From: Liolophura sinensis
Lineage: Eukaryota; Mollusca; Polyplacophora; Chitonida; Chitonidae
Length of the DNA: 64,000 nucleotides
Assembly: GCF_032854445.1 (NCBI RefSeq)
Contig: NC_088301.1
Location: 54,301,187 to 54,365,186, forward strand
Direction of reading: 5' to 3'
Shown here: one piece after another, positions 44,291 through 55,357 of the stretch
Numbering within the stretch: the first letter of the stretch is position 1
Layout of the letters: each line of letters opens with the position of its first letter
The notes under the pieces: model-generated
What the model saw: only the letters and a program-made list of their open reading frames with translations
The model's database searches: none
Told to the model about the DNA's origin: nothing
Translations under genes and position numbers: made by a program

Positions 44291-44734
44291 TTAAATTTAT
44301 ACAGCAGCACCTTTGTGCTTAACTGACCAAGCTGGTGTGTCTGAGCAAAGTCTACGTCGTTCTTAATCTACATGCATCTACCGGAAGACTGTTGTAAGCG
44401 CAAGATCAATAAAGAAGAATGGCATTCCTAGCCTGGGGAACACATTAATGGGCTCAAGGATTCTAACTTTTGAGCTCATTCACCAAATTCGTTCAAGCTA
44501 AGGCTTTCTCATGACAAAAATATAAGCAGTGTCAGCAAGCGTCAGAAAAAAATCAACGAATAAGGTAACTACGAGAAGCAGCCGTGCGTTTGTTATTTCT
44601 GATCAGGAAACAAGTATCACATCGTTGTTGGGTAGCTTTCTTTTGGCTCATTTTACCGTTTATCGGGATGTTATCAAATGAGCTTTTGGGTAAGGCACAG
44701 TGAAGTGAAAATATAACATAATATTTTTCCGTTT

Positions 44735-44945
44735 TGCATTTATTTGTTTATGTGAGAGGTGTTTTTACGCCGTACTCAAGAATATTTCACTTATACGACG
44801 GCGGCCAGCATTATAGTGAGAGGAAACGGGGCAGAGCCAGGGGGAAACTCACGACCATCCGCAGGTTGATGACAGATCTTACCACGTACAGCCGGAGAAG
44901 AAACCAGCCGGACATGAACTCACAGCGACCGCAGCGACTTATTTT
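44735..44945 (-). repeat. tRNA-type SINE, nearly full body
   Basis: TTTTTACGCCGTACTCAAGA, TATACGACGGCGGCCAGCAT, CACGACCATCCGCAGGTTG and ATGAACTCACAGCGACCGCA in reverse orientation. Only the first part of the tRNA head is missing. Confidence 0.85.
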
Positions 44946-46129
44946 TAAGATGCTAGGAAGGTCTTTCCTTTTCGATACAAGGCTAGCTTTTATCTGCATT
45001 TAAACTGTACATTCAGCCAGCCTTGACGTTCCATTAGTATTACCTCGGTCATAGGAAAGATATATCAGGTTTACCTTAATACTGAACATCTCTTCTAACA
45101 CACATATGGCGAGGTTGATTTTTGCTATTCAAGGTTTTATAGTAATTTGTTTTCATTACGTATGCTTTTTCCCACTGAGAGAACGATAAATTTAAAAGAC
45201 TACATCATGGAGAGTAAATCAGGGGTCGATTCTACAAAGCCATTTCTGATTTGAGTCCAAATTTTAAATACGATCTCAATGCTCATTTTGGGTGTTAGAA
45301 ATTAAAATATTGTAACCCTCATGAATGTTACCTTAAGACAAATGTGTCCAGATTCCAATTACCCGTAGTAAAAAACAAGCATCGTACAGATTTTTAAAAT
45401 TTTGACGTAAGTCGGAAAGGGCTTTGCGGGATCGATCCCAGAGCAGTGTGGATGGTTTTGTAGTAATCAAATGGTCCCACTTAACCAGTGAGATCCGAGA
45501 ATTCATTTTTGTGGTATTTGTATGACATCAATAAAACGATAAATCGCTGTACTTTGCCTGCTGTTCAAGATTGGATTACTACACAAATTCAGAAAACCAG
45601 AAGCCCAACTTTCTTTACAACAGTCAGTAAATTCACCAATTGCAAATTGCAAAACAACCTTCACCTGTTATCTGCTTTTCTTCTCCTAAAAGCATATCAA
45701 AGCATATATAAAATTACCCTTACTCAGGAATCATTAGAATCGCAATCAACAACTGAAGTACCGCATATATTGGACATACTATTGAAGTAGAGTACTTTCT
45801 TAAGTGCATTTCACACTATTGAAACACGCCAGAATGATTGATTGACAGTATTTAGCGCCGTACACTACAATATTTTTCACATTCTATGGTGTCATCGATG
45901 TAGATAACACATACTTGTCATGCACAGATTCGCATACTCAAAGGGAACTCGGTGTGTGACTGTGTGCGTATGCTTGGGGTTTAACGTCGTAGTTAAACTA
46001 ACTTTGCCAGCTTCAAACTGTCGTCGCTCCTCTGGTTGGTTTTACTCTCTCTTCTGTAAGTCTTTATTTATACTGTATTCCTGCATAAATCAGTATTCTG
46101 CTGCTGGACTAAGCATTCAGAGGCCTGGT
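44946..46129. other. Mostly non-coding; small SINE and family B scraps
   Basis: A SINE tail scrap (TTTAGCGCCGTACACTACAA) lies at about 45850, another (GGGGTTTAACGTCGTAGTTA) at about 45976, and the family B end (CTGTCGTCGCTCCTCTGG) at about 46019. The 100-residue frame at 45488-45790 has no family match. Confidence 0.45.
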
Positions 46130-46335
46130 TGCATTGTTTTAATGTAATTGTACGCTAAATGTGATTGCAACACAGAATTTGAGTAATTCTAAACCTGTGA
46201 CGTCTAATAAAATTGCAATTATTCTTTAACGATGGTGCTAGGGGGCGTGTAAATTGGTACGATTTATGCATTTACATGAACAAGTAGAATAAAACCCCGA
46301 CTGAGGTAAAGTGACAAAAGGCCACCAACGCTTTC
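46130..46335 (+). repeat. Family B repeat copy
   Basis: TTGCATTGTTTTAATGTAAT, GTGACGTCTAATAAAATTGC, GATGGTGCTAGGGGGCGTG and ACTGAGGTAAAGTGACAAAA. Confidence 0.75.
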
Positions 46336-46912
46336 TTGCCAATGAAGAATGATACCGAAGACACCAGACATAACATCCCATTCATATTATGCGGAAACCG
46401 GGTCATCCCGTCAAGTTTTCTTTTCTTTTTTCTTGTTTTGTTCAACAACATACTAAGGAACTTTTCTCTAATAGGATGGTGGTCTCTAATACGACGGCGG
46501 TCAGTTTTATGAAGAAAGTCGCTGTAACCGGGGTAAACGACTTTTCCTTGTAATGTGCAGATATGTACTCTAAAGAAGTCTTCAGCGAATGTTAAACTGC
46601 CCGAACGACCACACGAGCGTCGTTTTCTGCTTACTGTCTCAAAGACTCCGAGGTGAAAGGGCAAAATCCACAACTATCGGGCTGAACAGTCACTTCTTGT
46701 ATATTTGTGTGTTGAAATAGACCGGATAAGTAGAGACCTGTCTTGAAAAGAAGATGTTGGAATTAAGGTTTTTAAGAGACTAATAATTACTTTCTAACGT
46801 TACTTTCTAAGTCAGGAACGGGTAAGAGAAAGTGCTTTGCTCGATGTGAACTTTGCGGAAGACCAACTTGGTTGCGACGAATCTCAAACTGTGAATACTG
46901 TAACTGTAAAAG

Positions 46913-46954
46913 CCTTTTATCCCATAAATGTAACCCAGAACATGGGATAAAAGG
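46913..46954. repeat. 12-bp perfect inverted repeat
   Basis: CCTTTTATCCCA (46913-46924) and TGGGATAAAAGG (46943-46954), spacer 18 bp. Confidence 0.9.
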
Positions 46955-47709
46955 GGTGGGATAAATATCGTATCCTAACAGTAATCGTAAACATACAACG
47001 TAGGGGAAATTGTCTACTATACTAATATGCCTACTGTACCTAATTTCGGAAAGCCAGCACTTCGAAAGCAGCCAGCAGCTCTGTTGTCAGTTCCTTCCCC
47101 CCCTCGTCGATTTTCTTATCAGTTGCCTGTACTAGTTCATTTTCTTGCATCTAACACAGTACGTCGAAGATGGAAATCAGATCAAGTACACCAGTCTTTG
47201 TGGGGCCGATCTCTGGTGGAGTCCTCAACATCCGTAAACTGTAGTCATACATGCCTTGGAAATGTCACGTGTAGGCTCCTAAAATTTCAACTGCACGCTC
47301 ACACATATGCACGTGTTAAACTAATAACTGCTTTTCACACAACTTCTCGGAGTCATTCCTTGACGGACATGTTTGTAAATTGTTAACAAAACAATTGTTT
47401 TCCGCTGCGTTTTAATGTATATAGATGATTATTTAGAAATCCTATCCAAGCTTGTGAGAGTAAAGCCGTTCTGCGTTGAACTCTTTTGTGTGGTGGATAT
47501 TTGATTTTGGGTATAAATGCTTTGCTTTGGTCTGAGGACGAACGACCGACGTCAATTTAAATAATTCCTCCGCACTGCTGCACGCGCTCGTGCAAGCAGA
47601 GAAATACAAAATATTCTCGCAGATTTGAGGCATAATTTTGTACTTTCTTTAGATTGTTCCTTTATGGGATATACAGAATCTCCAAACTCGTGACACTGTA
47701 GTATCAAAT

Positions 47710-47769
47710 TTATTAAACTCGAGTCAAAAATTTCGAGTCAAAAACGTTTTTTTGACTCGAGTTTAATAA
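47710..47769. repeat. 21-bp perfect inverted repeat
   Basis: Left arm 47710-47730 (TTATTAAACTCGAGTCAAAA plus A), right arm 47749-47769 exactly complementary, spacer 18 bp that contains another CGAGTCAAAAA. Could form a long hairpin. Confidence 0.95.
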
Positions 47770-47969
47770 CTTTGAAATTATACAGAATGTGTGTTTGTCG
47801 TCCGTGATATTTTTACGCGCAGAGAGTCGCAGAGAGACCTGGCCCTGCAACCTGCCAGTCAAGCTTGATTAATTCTTCAAAGAGACCATTAGCGCTGTTA
47901 AAGAAGGTAACACCTGTAACAGTCGGAACTCACAGGCTGTTTCTCATCGCATCCAATAAGTATACTTTG

Positions 47970-48025
47970 GTGTGTGTGTGTATGTGTGTGTGTGTGGTGA
48001 GTGGGTGGGGAGGGGGGGGGGGGGG
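47970..48025. repeat. (GT)n microsatellite and G-run
   Basis: About 27 bp of GT/GTAT repeat, then a G-rich run with at least 14 G in a row. Prone to length errors. Confidence 0.95.
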
Positions 48026-48581
48026 CACGGACTATGTCGATCGGAAAAAATGATCTATTCGATCACTTAACCTCGCAAAGGTTAAGTTGCAGTGAAGTTT
48101 TCTAGAAGCCTCTATTTGCCTCTTGATGAATCTGAATAACTTACGAGTTATTATAATGTCGCAATAACTGCCTGCTGGTTATTTTCAATGTCTGAATCTT
48201 TACTCCCGCTGTGAGGTGAAATTGCCTTAAATATTACATCTTTCGGTTTTAGTATTCCCAAACAGTACATCGCGATGATTGGAATTCAACGTAGCCAGGG
48301 GAATTACAGTCACAGAATATGATCTATAACTATTGTTACACTTAATGACACTTCCCTATATCGCCAAATAAAAAGAAGCACTTACACTTATGTCAAAGTG
48401 GATCGAACAAGGTGAAAAATCGAAAAAAAAAATGGAAATCTCATAACATGTTATAGCGGGATATAATTGGTGAGTCAATAATAAACCTACAGGAGTAAAT
48501 GTTAATCGAGGTCAACTATCGAGCATTTAATGGAATTTTTCCAGCAAATTAATACCTGTTGCTCAGATTAGACAGAGTAGA

Positions 48582-48613
48582 TCTGTACTCGTGCTTCAAA
48601 GCACGAGTACAGA
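48582..48613. repeat. 32-bp near-perfect palindrome
   Basis: Arms TCTGTACTCGTGCTT (48582-48596) and AAGCACGAGTACAGA (48599-48613) with only CA between them. Confidence 0.95.
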
Positions 48614-49451
48614 CCTATTATGTGTGTTGGAGTGTAACGAGCACAACCCTTATCAACATTGATCGATGACCAAATTATCAGATAGCTGAAACACATTTGT
48701 AATTGAAGTGAAGGTTTGGTGTAGCTTCTGATCAATGAAAGGTTACCTCTGATTAACATCACACTGCAGCCCACATGCCTGGGATGCGTTTGGTATTAAC
48801 AACGATTCTTAGAACTCCATTCTTTAGACAGACTGTCAATACAGAAGTAACTCAGCAAGTATTGCTTTCTTCCTTCGGCTCATCTTTCATCCATCTGCCC
48901 ATAACTGCTGAAGACATTTACCTAGTTTCCATAAATGGTTTCGACAAACACAACTGTGACCTTTTCCACCCAAATATGGCAGTTCTAAACGACAATGATA
49001 GTGTCCTCAGCTGCAACACATCTGTTATTGTCAAAGCGTACTACACACTTTTACTGATGTTATTTAATATGCACGAAACATTTCACAGAGAAGTTTCTTA
49101 GTGTACTGATGTACCGGGAATGTGTCCAATGTTCATCTAAGTCACATGATATGGTACCTTGCTCATATGTCACCAAAGTACATGAGATTTCTACCTCAGT
49201 CACCTCAGCCCAATGCAATTTAACAATGTATTAGATAGAAGTATTTTACCCTCCTATACAATGTATTTTAACTTTAGGTTATCGATTGAATGCATTTAGA
49301 CGACCTTAGTATTTCGACTTTTAATCAGTTTATCTTCTTAATTCGTGATGATTTAATTCAAGTCAAAATATATAGATCGTCAAAGGGCTTTACCTTTGAC
49401 CATTTGCTAACTATCACAATGTCGCCACTTCTCTGGGTTATCGGTCTATAC

Positions 49452-49617
49452 ATATTTATTTATTTACTTGATTGGTGTTTTACGCCGAACTCAAGAATAT
49501 TTCACTCATACCATGGCGGACAGCATTACAGTGGGAGGAAACCGGGCAGAACCCGGGTAAAACCTTCGACCATCACTAGGTTGCTGGAATACCTTCCCAT
49601 TTACGATCGGAGATCGG
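49452..49617 (-). repeat. tRNA-type SINE, 3' part
   Basis: TTTTACGCCGAACTCAAGAA, GTGGGAGGAAACCGGGCAGA and CCATCACTAGGTTGCTGGAA in reverse; head missing. Confidence 0.85.
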
Positions 49618-50484
49618 TCTATACTGTACGTCTTTATTATATTATATTTCATAAGTTACACGAATATTTTTAACACCACTGATATCTTAAATTTGCTAAC
49701 ATGTCAGTCTAGGTTTGGATACTTTTAGTAATATATTTGTTCCCTTTTTCCTTTAGACTATTTTCTGTTGAGTGTTCAATAGATGGTTTTCGAAGAACAT
49801 TTATGTACCTTACTGAAAATAAGCTAACATGCCACACTTGAGGCATGTTAGGTTCACGAACTACGAACGGTAAGTGAAAAAAGTAATCTTTGGTGTTATG
49901 TAGAAAGACAACAACCAAGTAAAGGATGTAAACCACATCACCGATCATATTTGGCCACCGTTTTGGCACCTGCTCTGGCCATATTTCAGAACAAGACTGA
50001 CAACTACAGAGGTATCGAGTAACAGCCTTGACCACTGATTTACTGACAAGCTTCGAAAGTCCACCATTAGTGGCACAGCTGTTTGGTAGCCACTTTGATC
50101 TCAGGTAAATTTAAATATTTTCTTGTAGTTACAGTTGATAGCTTTTGAGAATTTGCAACATACCACTTTCTCCAGCAGGTGTAATAAGATATCACTGTAA
50201 CAGCAGCGGTAATGGACAATTCCAAAAACCAACCTTGACTGACTACCAGCGATAGTGTACGAAGTTGTCAATAGTTGTGAAACCAAACATTTCAGTAGGA
50301 ATAATTTATTAAAAATATTCACAGTTATCATTTCGACTATGAGGATCCATAAAAGGGACATACAAAAACCGTAATTACAAACCGTGAGACACCTGTCCTA
50401 CGGTTCGAACTACTGTTTGCTAAAAACCTTGCAAACTGACGTGATTACACCTAACAGCCTAAAACAGATACTTGCGAGCTTTCC

Positions 50485-50529
50485 TCATGTGGATTTATCT
50501 CATGTGGAATTATCTCATGTGGAATTATC
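50485..50529. repeat. 15-bp tandem repeat, three copies
   Basis: TCATGTGGATTTATC followed by two copies of TCATGTGGAATTATC. Confidence 0.95.
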
Positions 50530-51174
50530 TCGTCCGATGATATGACAGAATCCGACTTTATCATATAATCATGGTTCGATTTATATTTCAAGCCACATTT
50601 AACTAAACATAGCTGACAAGAAGCAAGACGTTTTACTATTTGACCATAGTATGCCTGATTGTGAGACGTTGAAGTCGTGGAGCGAAAGAAACTATACAAT
50701 TGTTGAATTAATTTGTTTCTGGACTAGCAAAAATGTTGTTCTTTATTTCCAGTCGCGACTTAACCTTTAACAATTGTTACTTGTATGACTGGAGAGAACT
50801 TAGACATCTTTTTGTGATTGAGGATATCCACTCAACGAGGGACTGATTTGAACATAGTCAGAGATTGCTCTGACGTTAGGCTTGGCAAAAGTTTGTTCGG
50901 CTACGCATGATATAAAACCAAAGTCAGAGCGCGCTTCAGTTGAAAAGCTGATGCATTTATCTGCCCTTGTTAAATATGTTAAGGCTGTCAGTACAACCCT
51001 TTGCTTAGAGTATCACCAAGGAATCTCGGGCCTACGTAGCCTAGGAAATAACAGATCAATATATTTCATATATATATATTTCATATATAGTTTTTGTCTC
51101 AAACGCCGTGACAGTGTACTGCACCAGGTTTTAAATGGAGGGCACTCTGACGTTGATTTGGGGACATCCTTGAG

Positions 51175-51396
51175 GTTGAGGTAATCCTGTCGTCGTGTTA
51201 AAGTAAACAAACATTATGCGGTGTTAGCAATCCGTTACGTGATTTGAAATACAGTAAAGTGGTTAAGTAAACCACATGTTCTGTTTGTGTTACAGCTTGA
51301 ACCGTAGTGTACAATATTGTCAATAAGAGTACAGAGAGAAATCGGAGAGTGAGGTTGCGGCTATATCCATAAGAATAAAGACGTGTTCAGAATACA
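51175..51396 (+). repeat. BEL/Pao element, 5' LTR (core)
   Basis: Matches 61221-61448 along its length: GTGTTAAAGTAAACAA, TGATTTGAAATACAGTA, TTCTGTTTGTGTTACAGCTT, GAATAAGAGTACAGAGAG-like text and TCCATAAGAATAA. The match ends at GAATACA (51396). The true left border may lie a little upstream. It would carry the promoter and RNA start of the element. Confidence 0.85.
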
Positions 51397-51451
51397 TTGT
51401 GCAGTGTTTGATTCTGCTTCTACAAAGAAGTTCAGGAAATTTGCTGAGAGA

Positions 51452-51684
51452 TGAATTCAGATAAGATGTTAAAAAGTGAACAGGAATTTCACACAATGTT
51501 TGGTAGTATCGGAGAAAACAAGAAAAATTCGGCGCGATAGAGGAGGTATTTTGTCACCACTAACAAGACAAAGTGATGAAATGAGAGGACTGACTCTAAA
51601 ATATGTAACTGTTCCGGAAATTGAAGTCAAAATGGCTGCCTTAGAGTACAATTTTGATAAATGTACGAAAAAAACTGTGATATT
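51452..51684 (+). pseudogene. BEL/Pao gag, N-terminal piece
   Basis: The frame from 51476 reads IRRDRGGILSPLTRQSDEMR and VPEIEVKMAALEYNFDKCTK. By position (just after the 5' LTR) and by continuation at 55358 it is the start of the BEL gag. It is cut by the nested Ty3 element. Confidence 0.55.
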
Positions 51685-51776
51685 GTCATAGTTTGCCACG
51701 TACATTTGTTACATCATAGCACATGTGTATGTTTACATCACATGATCAGCTCCCCCTATATTAATATTCATGAACG

Positions 51777-51934
51777 TTGCAGCATAGCGACTAATATTAA
51801 TATTACGTAAGTAACATACTGCGGGACTGCTCAAGATGATGAGGAGCTCAAAAGAGTGACTGTCTGAATGGAGACGCTGTTTCATACTTTTATACTTTCT
51901 TACGTCAAAAGACGTTAAACATAAAAATATAACA
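51777..51934 (+). repeat. Nested Ty3 element, 5' LTR (core)
   Basis: GCAGCATAGCGACTAATATT, ACTGCGGGACTGCTCAAGAT, GAGTGACTGTCTGAATGGAG and ACGCTGTTTCA match 55186-55357. It ends ATAACA directly before the primer site. The left border is unresolved; the first part of the LTR may differ between copies. Confidence 0.85.
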
Positions 51935-51946
51935 TGGTGTCAGAAG
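51935..51946 (+). other. Primer-binding site, tRNA-Leu type
   Basis: TGGTGTCAGAAG directly follows the LTR and is complementary to the CTTCTGACACCA end of eukaryotic tRNA-Leu. It primes minus-strand DNA synthesis in the element. Confidence 0.75.
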
Positions 51947-51964
51947 TTCAGAAGAACCCTCGAG

Positions 51965-53080
51965 ATGGCAGCAAACGCGAAACAGATGTCTCCCATGGAT
52001 TTTGACAGCGGTAATTTTGCAGAAAACTGGTCCCGATGGAAGGAACTGATGCACTTCGTGTTCATCGGACCGGATGCAGAGTGGAAAGCGGAGTGGAAAG
52101 TGGAAAGTGGAGCAAAAAAAGTCGCACAGTTCTTGATAAACACTGGACAAAAAGGCAGAGACATTTGCAGAGCGTGACGCTCTACTGCAACCCGAAGAAA
52201 AACACACCGGTACAACGTAAGTTATTTTATCAACGGGGTCAAGGTCAGTCAGAATCGATAGACGAATAGGTCACTCAGTTAAAACTCATTGGCTGCGACT
52301 GTAGTTTTCATCATCTAGATGACATGATTAAAGACATTATTCTTATGGGCTCAAATTCATCTGAAGTTCAGGAAAAACTCCTCTAGAAAAAGCAACAAAA
52401 ATTGCCAGGGCCCATGAAATGTCACGTGGACAACTTTTGAACGAAACTCCCGATGAAGTCTACACACTAAATTTTGACAATAAATTTGGAAAGAATAAAT
52501 TAAAAACTGGTCAGCAGAAATTTCAGGGACAAAAACAACAGAAATTTAAGAAGTTTCAGAAACGGAACACACATGACAAGCTTGACAATTCTCAATGTGG
52601 TTGGTGCGGATATGAACACATGAAGTCAGAAACTTGCCCAGCAATGGGAAAAACTTGCGTGCAATGTGGCATCAAAAATCACTTCATGACAATGTGTAGG
52701 TCTAAATCAGCTGTATGTGAACATGATCATAACACAGAGACTGACACTGAAGACAATGTGCCATTTTTAGGTACCGATAACTACACTGAAAATAAAGAAA
52801 ATGAAGCCTATGCAAACATAGAAATAGGGAACACAGGCAAAACTCTCAGGTGTAAACTGGATACTGGATACTGCACAGCTAAACTGCATTCCCACAAAAA
52901 CATACGAATGGCTACTTTCAAGCGAAGTACCTGCTACAAACACGCTTTCCCCCCCATGCACGGTACCATGCAACTACAAAAACATTGTTCAGAACATAAA
53001 GTTTATAGTTGTAAGCTGCTACATCTGGTGCAAGTGGTTATGACAATTGATCAACCAATCACAGAGCAGTTTTTGACTAA
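51965..53080 (+). pseudogene. Nested Ty3 element, gag and protease (broken)
   Basis: Gag starts at 51965 (MAANAKQMSPMDFDSGNFAE, WSRWKELMHF). A small GGAAAG(C/T)GGAGT expansion lies at about 52080. After frame changes it reads QSESIDE, LIGCDCSFHHLDDMIKDII and ARAHEMSRGQLL. A double zinc motif follows at 52597-52702 (CGWCGYEH, CPAMGKTCVQCGIKNHFMTM, C). Protease remains only as RCKLDTGYCTAK at about 52850, where KLDTGAQ is usual. The order and motifs fit the mag-like Ty3 branch common in invertebrates. Several stops disable it. Confidence 0.8.
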
Positions 53081-53870
53081 AAAATCAGTACTCAAGGAGA
53101 ACAAGGATATCTTCACAGAGCTTGGTTGTCTTCCAGGAAAAGGCCAGTTGTTACACGCTTACCTTTTGGCTATGTATCAGCCCAGGAAATCTTTCAAAAG
53201 AAAGCACACGAAGCCCTGGAAGGCCTTGAGGGCGTTTTATTTAATGATGACATTATGTTCTACTGCACGACGAGCGACTCAGAGAACTACTTCAGGGATG
53301 CCGTGACAAAAACCTGCACCTGAATTCTGCAAAAAAATGGAAATTGGGGTCAGAGAGACAAAAGATCGGTGTTAGCATACTATGACGCCACCCTCCACGT
53401 AGACGCGTCAAAATCAGGCCTTGGCGCAGTCATTCTTCAAGAAGGCAAACCAGTCTTCAAGAGGGCAAACCAGTTGCCTCTGCCTCACGAGCACTTACGC
53501 CGACACAGCAAAACTACGCACAGAAACAAAAAGAAATGTTTGCAATTCAGTTTGGGTGTGAGAAGTTTCACTCTTATATCTATGGAAAACAAGTGACAGT
53601 ACACAGTGAACACACCCGCCGATTTAGATAATCATGCGCAAACCACTGGCTTCAGCACCACCCTGACTACAGCGCATGATGCCGTGCTTACAGCTCTACA
53701 ATTTGTATGTAGTTTTTAGCCCCGGAAAGGAAATTCCGATTGCGGACACATTCTCGATAAATTACAAATCTGGACATGACGCACATGTTGATCCAGCCCT
53801 GGAAGAGCACGTTAATGCAGTATTTGAACGGATGCCAGTAACTGATCAAAAACTGGAAAAAATCAAGTCT
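53081..53870 (+). pseudogene. Nested Ty3 element, RT and RNase H remnants
   Basis: The RT start (VLKENKDIFTELGCLPGK) joins directly to a late RT part (RLPFGYVSAQEIFQKKAHEA, LEGVLFNDDIMFY), so the central RT is deleted; the catalytic site reads FNDD. RNase H follows at 53369: YYDATLHVDASKSGLGAVIL, QEGKPV, then in another frame QQNYAQKQKEMFAIQFGCEK. The RNase H end at 53695-53770 reads LYNLYVVFSPGKEIPIADTF. All these belong to one Ty3 polyprotein. Confidence 0.8.
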
Positions 53871-54039
53871 TAAACACAGAAGGATCAAACTCTCATCAAA
53901 CTTAAATCTGTCATTCATAGAGGCTGGACACAGACTAAACAACAAGTGGACACTGATCTGAGAGAATTCTGGCATGTGCGAGACGAACTGACTTTTTAAC
54001 GGCATAGTGTTCAAAAGTGACAAAACTGTGATTCTAGCA

Positions 54040-54975
54040 TGACTGCATGTCGACGTGTTGCAACGGATACATGCAGGACATTTCGGCATGGAACTTTGCA
54101 AACGACGTACTAGAGAATTTTTCATCTGTCAACAGATGTAGCACGTCTTGAACACAGACCCTCCTTACCGAAGGAACCGATAATGTCACCGCCGATAGCA
54201 AACGGGCCATGGAAATTGTTAGCCACAGACATGTTTGAGTGAGACAAACGTAACTATCTCATTGTGGCTGATTATTATAGTCACTATTTTGAGATCAGTA
54301 TGTTACCTAATATCAACGCCAACGGTGTCATCAACAACATGAAATCTATCTTTGCCCGGCACGGCATATGTGAAGAAACTGATATCTGACTATGGAAGCC
54401 AATACACATCTGCAGAATTCAAAAGATTCGCTGCAGAATGGGGTTTCAAGCACACCATGAGCAGCCCCTACCATCACCAATCTAACGGACTTGCTGAAAA
54501 GTATGTCGGTATAGCAAAACGGATCTTGAAGAAAGACAAGACCGACGGTACCGACCCATACATGGGACTTAGTCTACAGAAATACATCCACTGATGGAAC
54601 CGCTACCCCAGCTTCTAACGAATCGGCCTCTTCGAGACAACCTCCCAGTCCAACAAAAATAGCTCCGTCCGTCTGTACAAAACGCAAAAGATGTACAAAG
54701 GCGACTTTCACAGAAACGGATGAACAGTAAGAAATACTACAACGATAACACCCAGTCTCAAAAACCGTTAACGGAAGGAGAGGATGTGTATATGCAACAA
54801 CTCAATGGGAAATGGAAACCAGCGATAGTGAGAATAGTAGCCGAGATACCACGATCATATATTGTCTCCACATCTGACGGTGGAAATTATCAACGGAACC
54901 ATCGTCACATCATTCCGTCCGTCAGATTCATGGATTTGGATGATTCAAAGTGCTATGATTACTTTAATTGTATTT
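54040..54975 (+). pseudogene. Nested Ty3 element, integrase (broken)
   Basis: The core is seen as NYLIVADYYSHYFEIS (first Asp at VADYY), KKLISDYGSQYTSAEFKRFA (second Asp) and SPYHHQSNGLAEKYVGIAKR (Glu). The C-terminal part from 54720 reads SKKYYNDNTQSQKPL, GEDVYMQQLNGKWKPAIV and RNHRHIIPS, the typical end of a Ty3 integrase. The linker between these is shortened and frames change at about 54150, 54240, 54350 and 54595. Confidence 0.8.
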
Positions 54976-55185
54976 GACAAATTTATTGACATTATTTTGC
55001 AATGTGCCATCTGATTAACAATAATTGAAGTATGGACATGAAATATTAATTTCAACACTCCTATGAAAGTTTAATGGATAAGCATTAATTATTATTATTA
55101 TTATTATTATAAGCATTATTATAAGCATTTGTGTTTAGCATTAAAACTTGGTGAACCACGGATATCATTTGACATTTGTCATACT

Positions 55186-55357
55186 TGCAGCATAGCGACT
55201 GGCTAATATTACGTAAGTAACAAGTTCTGCAGTAACAAATACTGCGGGACTGCTCAAGATCATGAGGAGTTCAAAAGAGTGACTGTCTGAATGGAGACGC
55301 TGTTTCGAGTCCTTTATTTATTTATACTTCAAAGGACGTTAACATAAAAGTATTACA
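55186..55357 (+). repeat. Nested Ty3 element, 3' LTR (core)
   Basis: Pairs with 51777-51934. It contains an extra AACAAGTTCTGCAGT stretch near 55220 and a slightly different end (AGTATTACA). BEL gag resumes directly after it. An (ATT)n run lies just upstream at 55087-55117. Confidence 0.85.

Larger units (their letters stand above)
46336..49451. other. Non-coding; three inverted repeats and a microsatellite
   Basis: A weak SINE scrap lies at about 46485-46545 (ACGACGGCGGTCAGTTTTAT). Open frames at 46272-46673 (minus), 47027-47386 and 48775-49101 (plus) have no domain resemblance, no splice context and no codon pattern that sets them apart. The inverted repeats and the microsatellite are listed separately. 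Confidence 0.5.

Noticed and set aside
46272-46673. 133-residue minus-strand frame
   Set aside because: It overlaps a family B copy and a SINE scrap; the remaining sequence has no family match.
47027-47386. 119-residue plus-strand frame
   Set aside because: No recognisable motif, no neighbouring exon, low-complexity Ser/Leu-rich content.
48775-49101. 108-residue plus-strand frame
   Set aside because: Starts with ATG and looks moderately protein-like, but no homology is recognised and no splice or promoter evidence is seen. Left as unproven.
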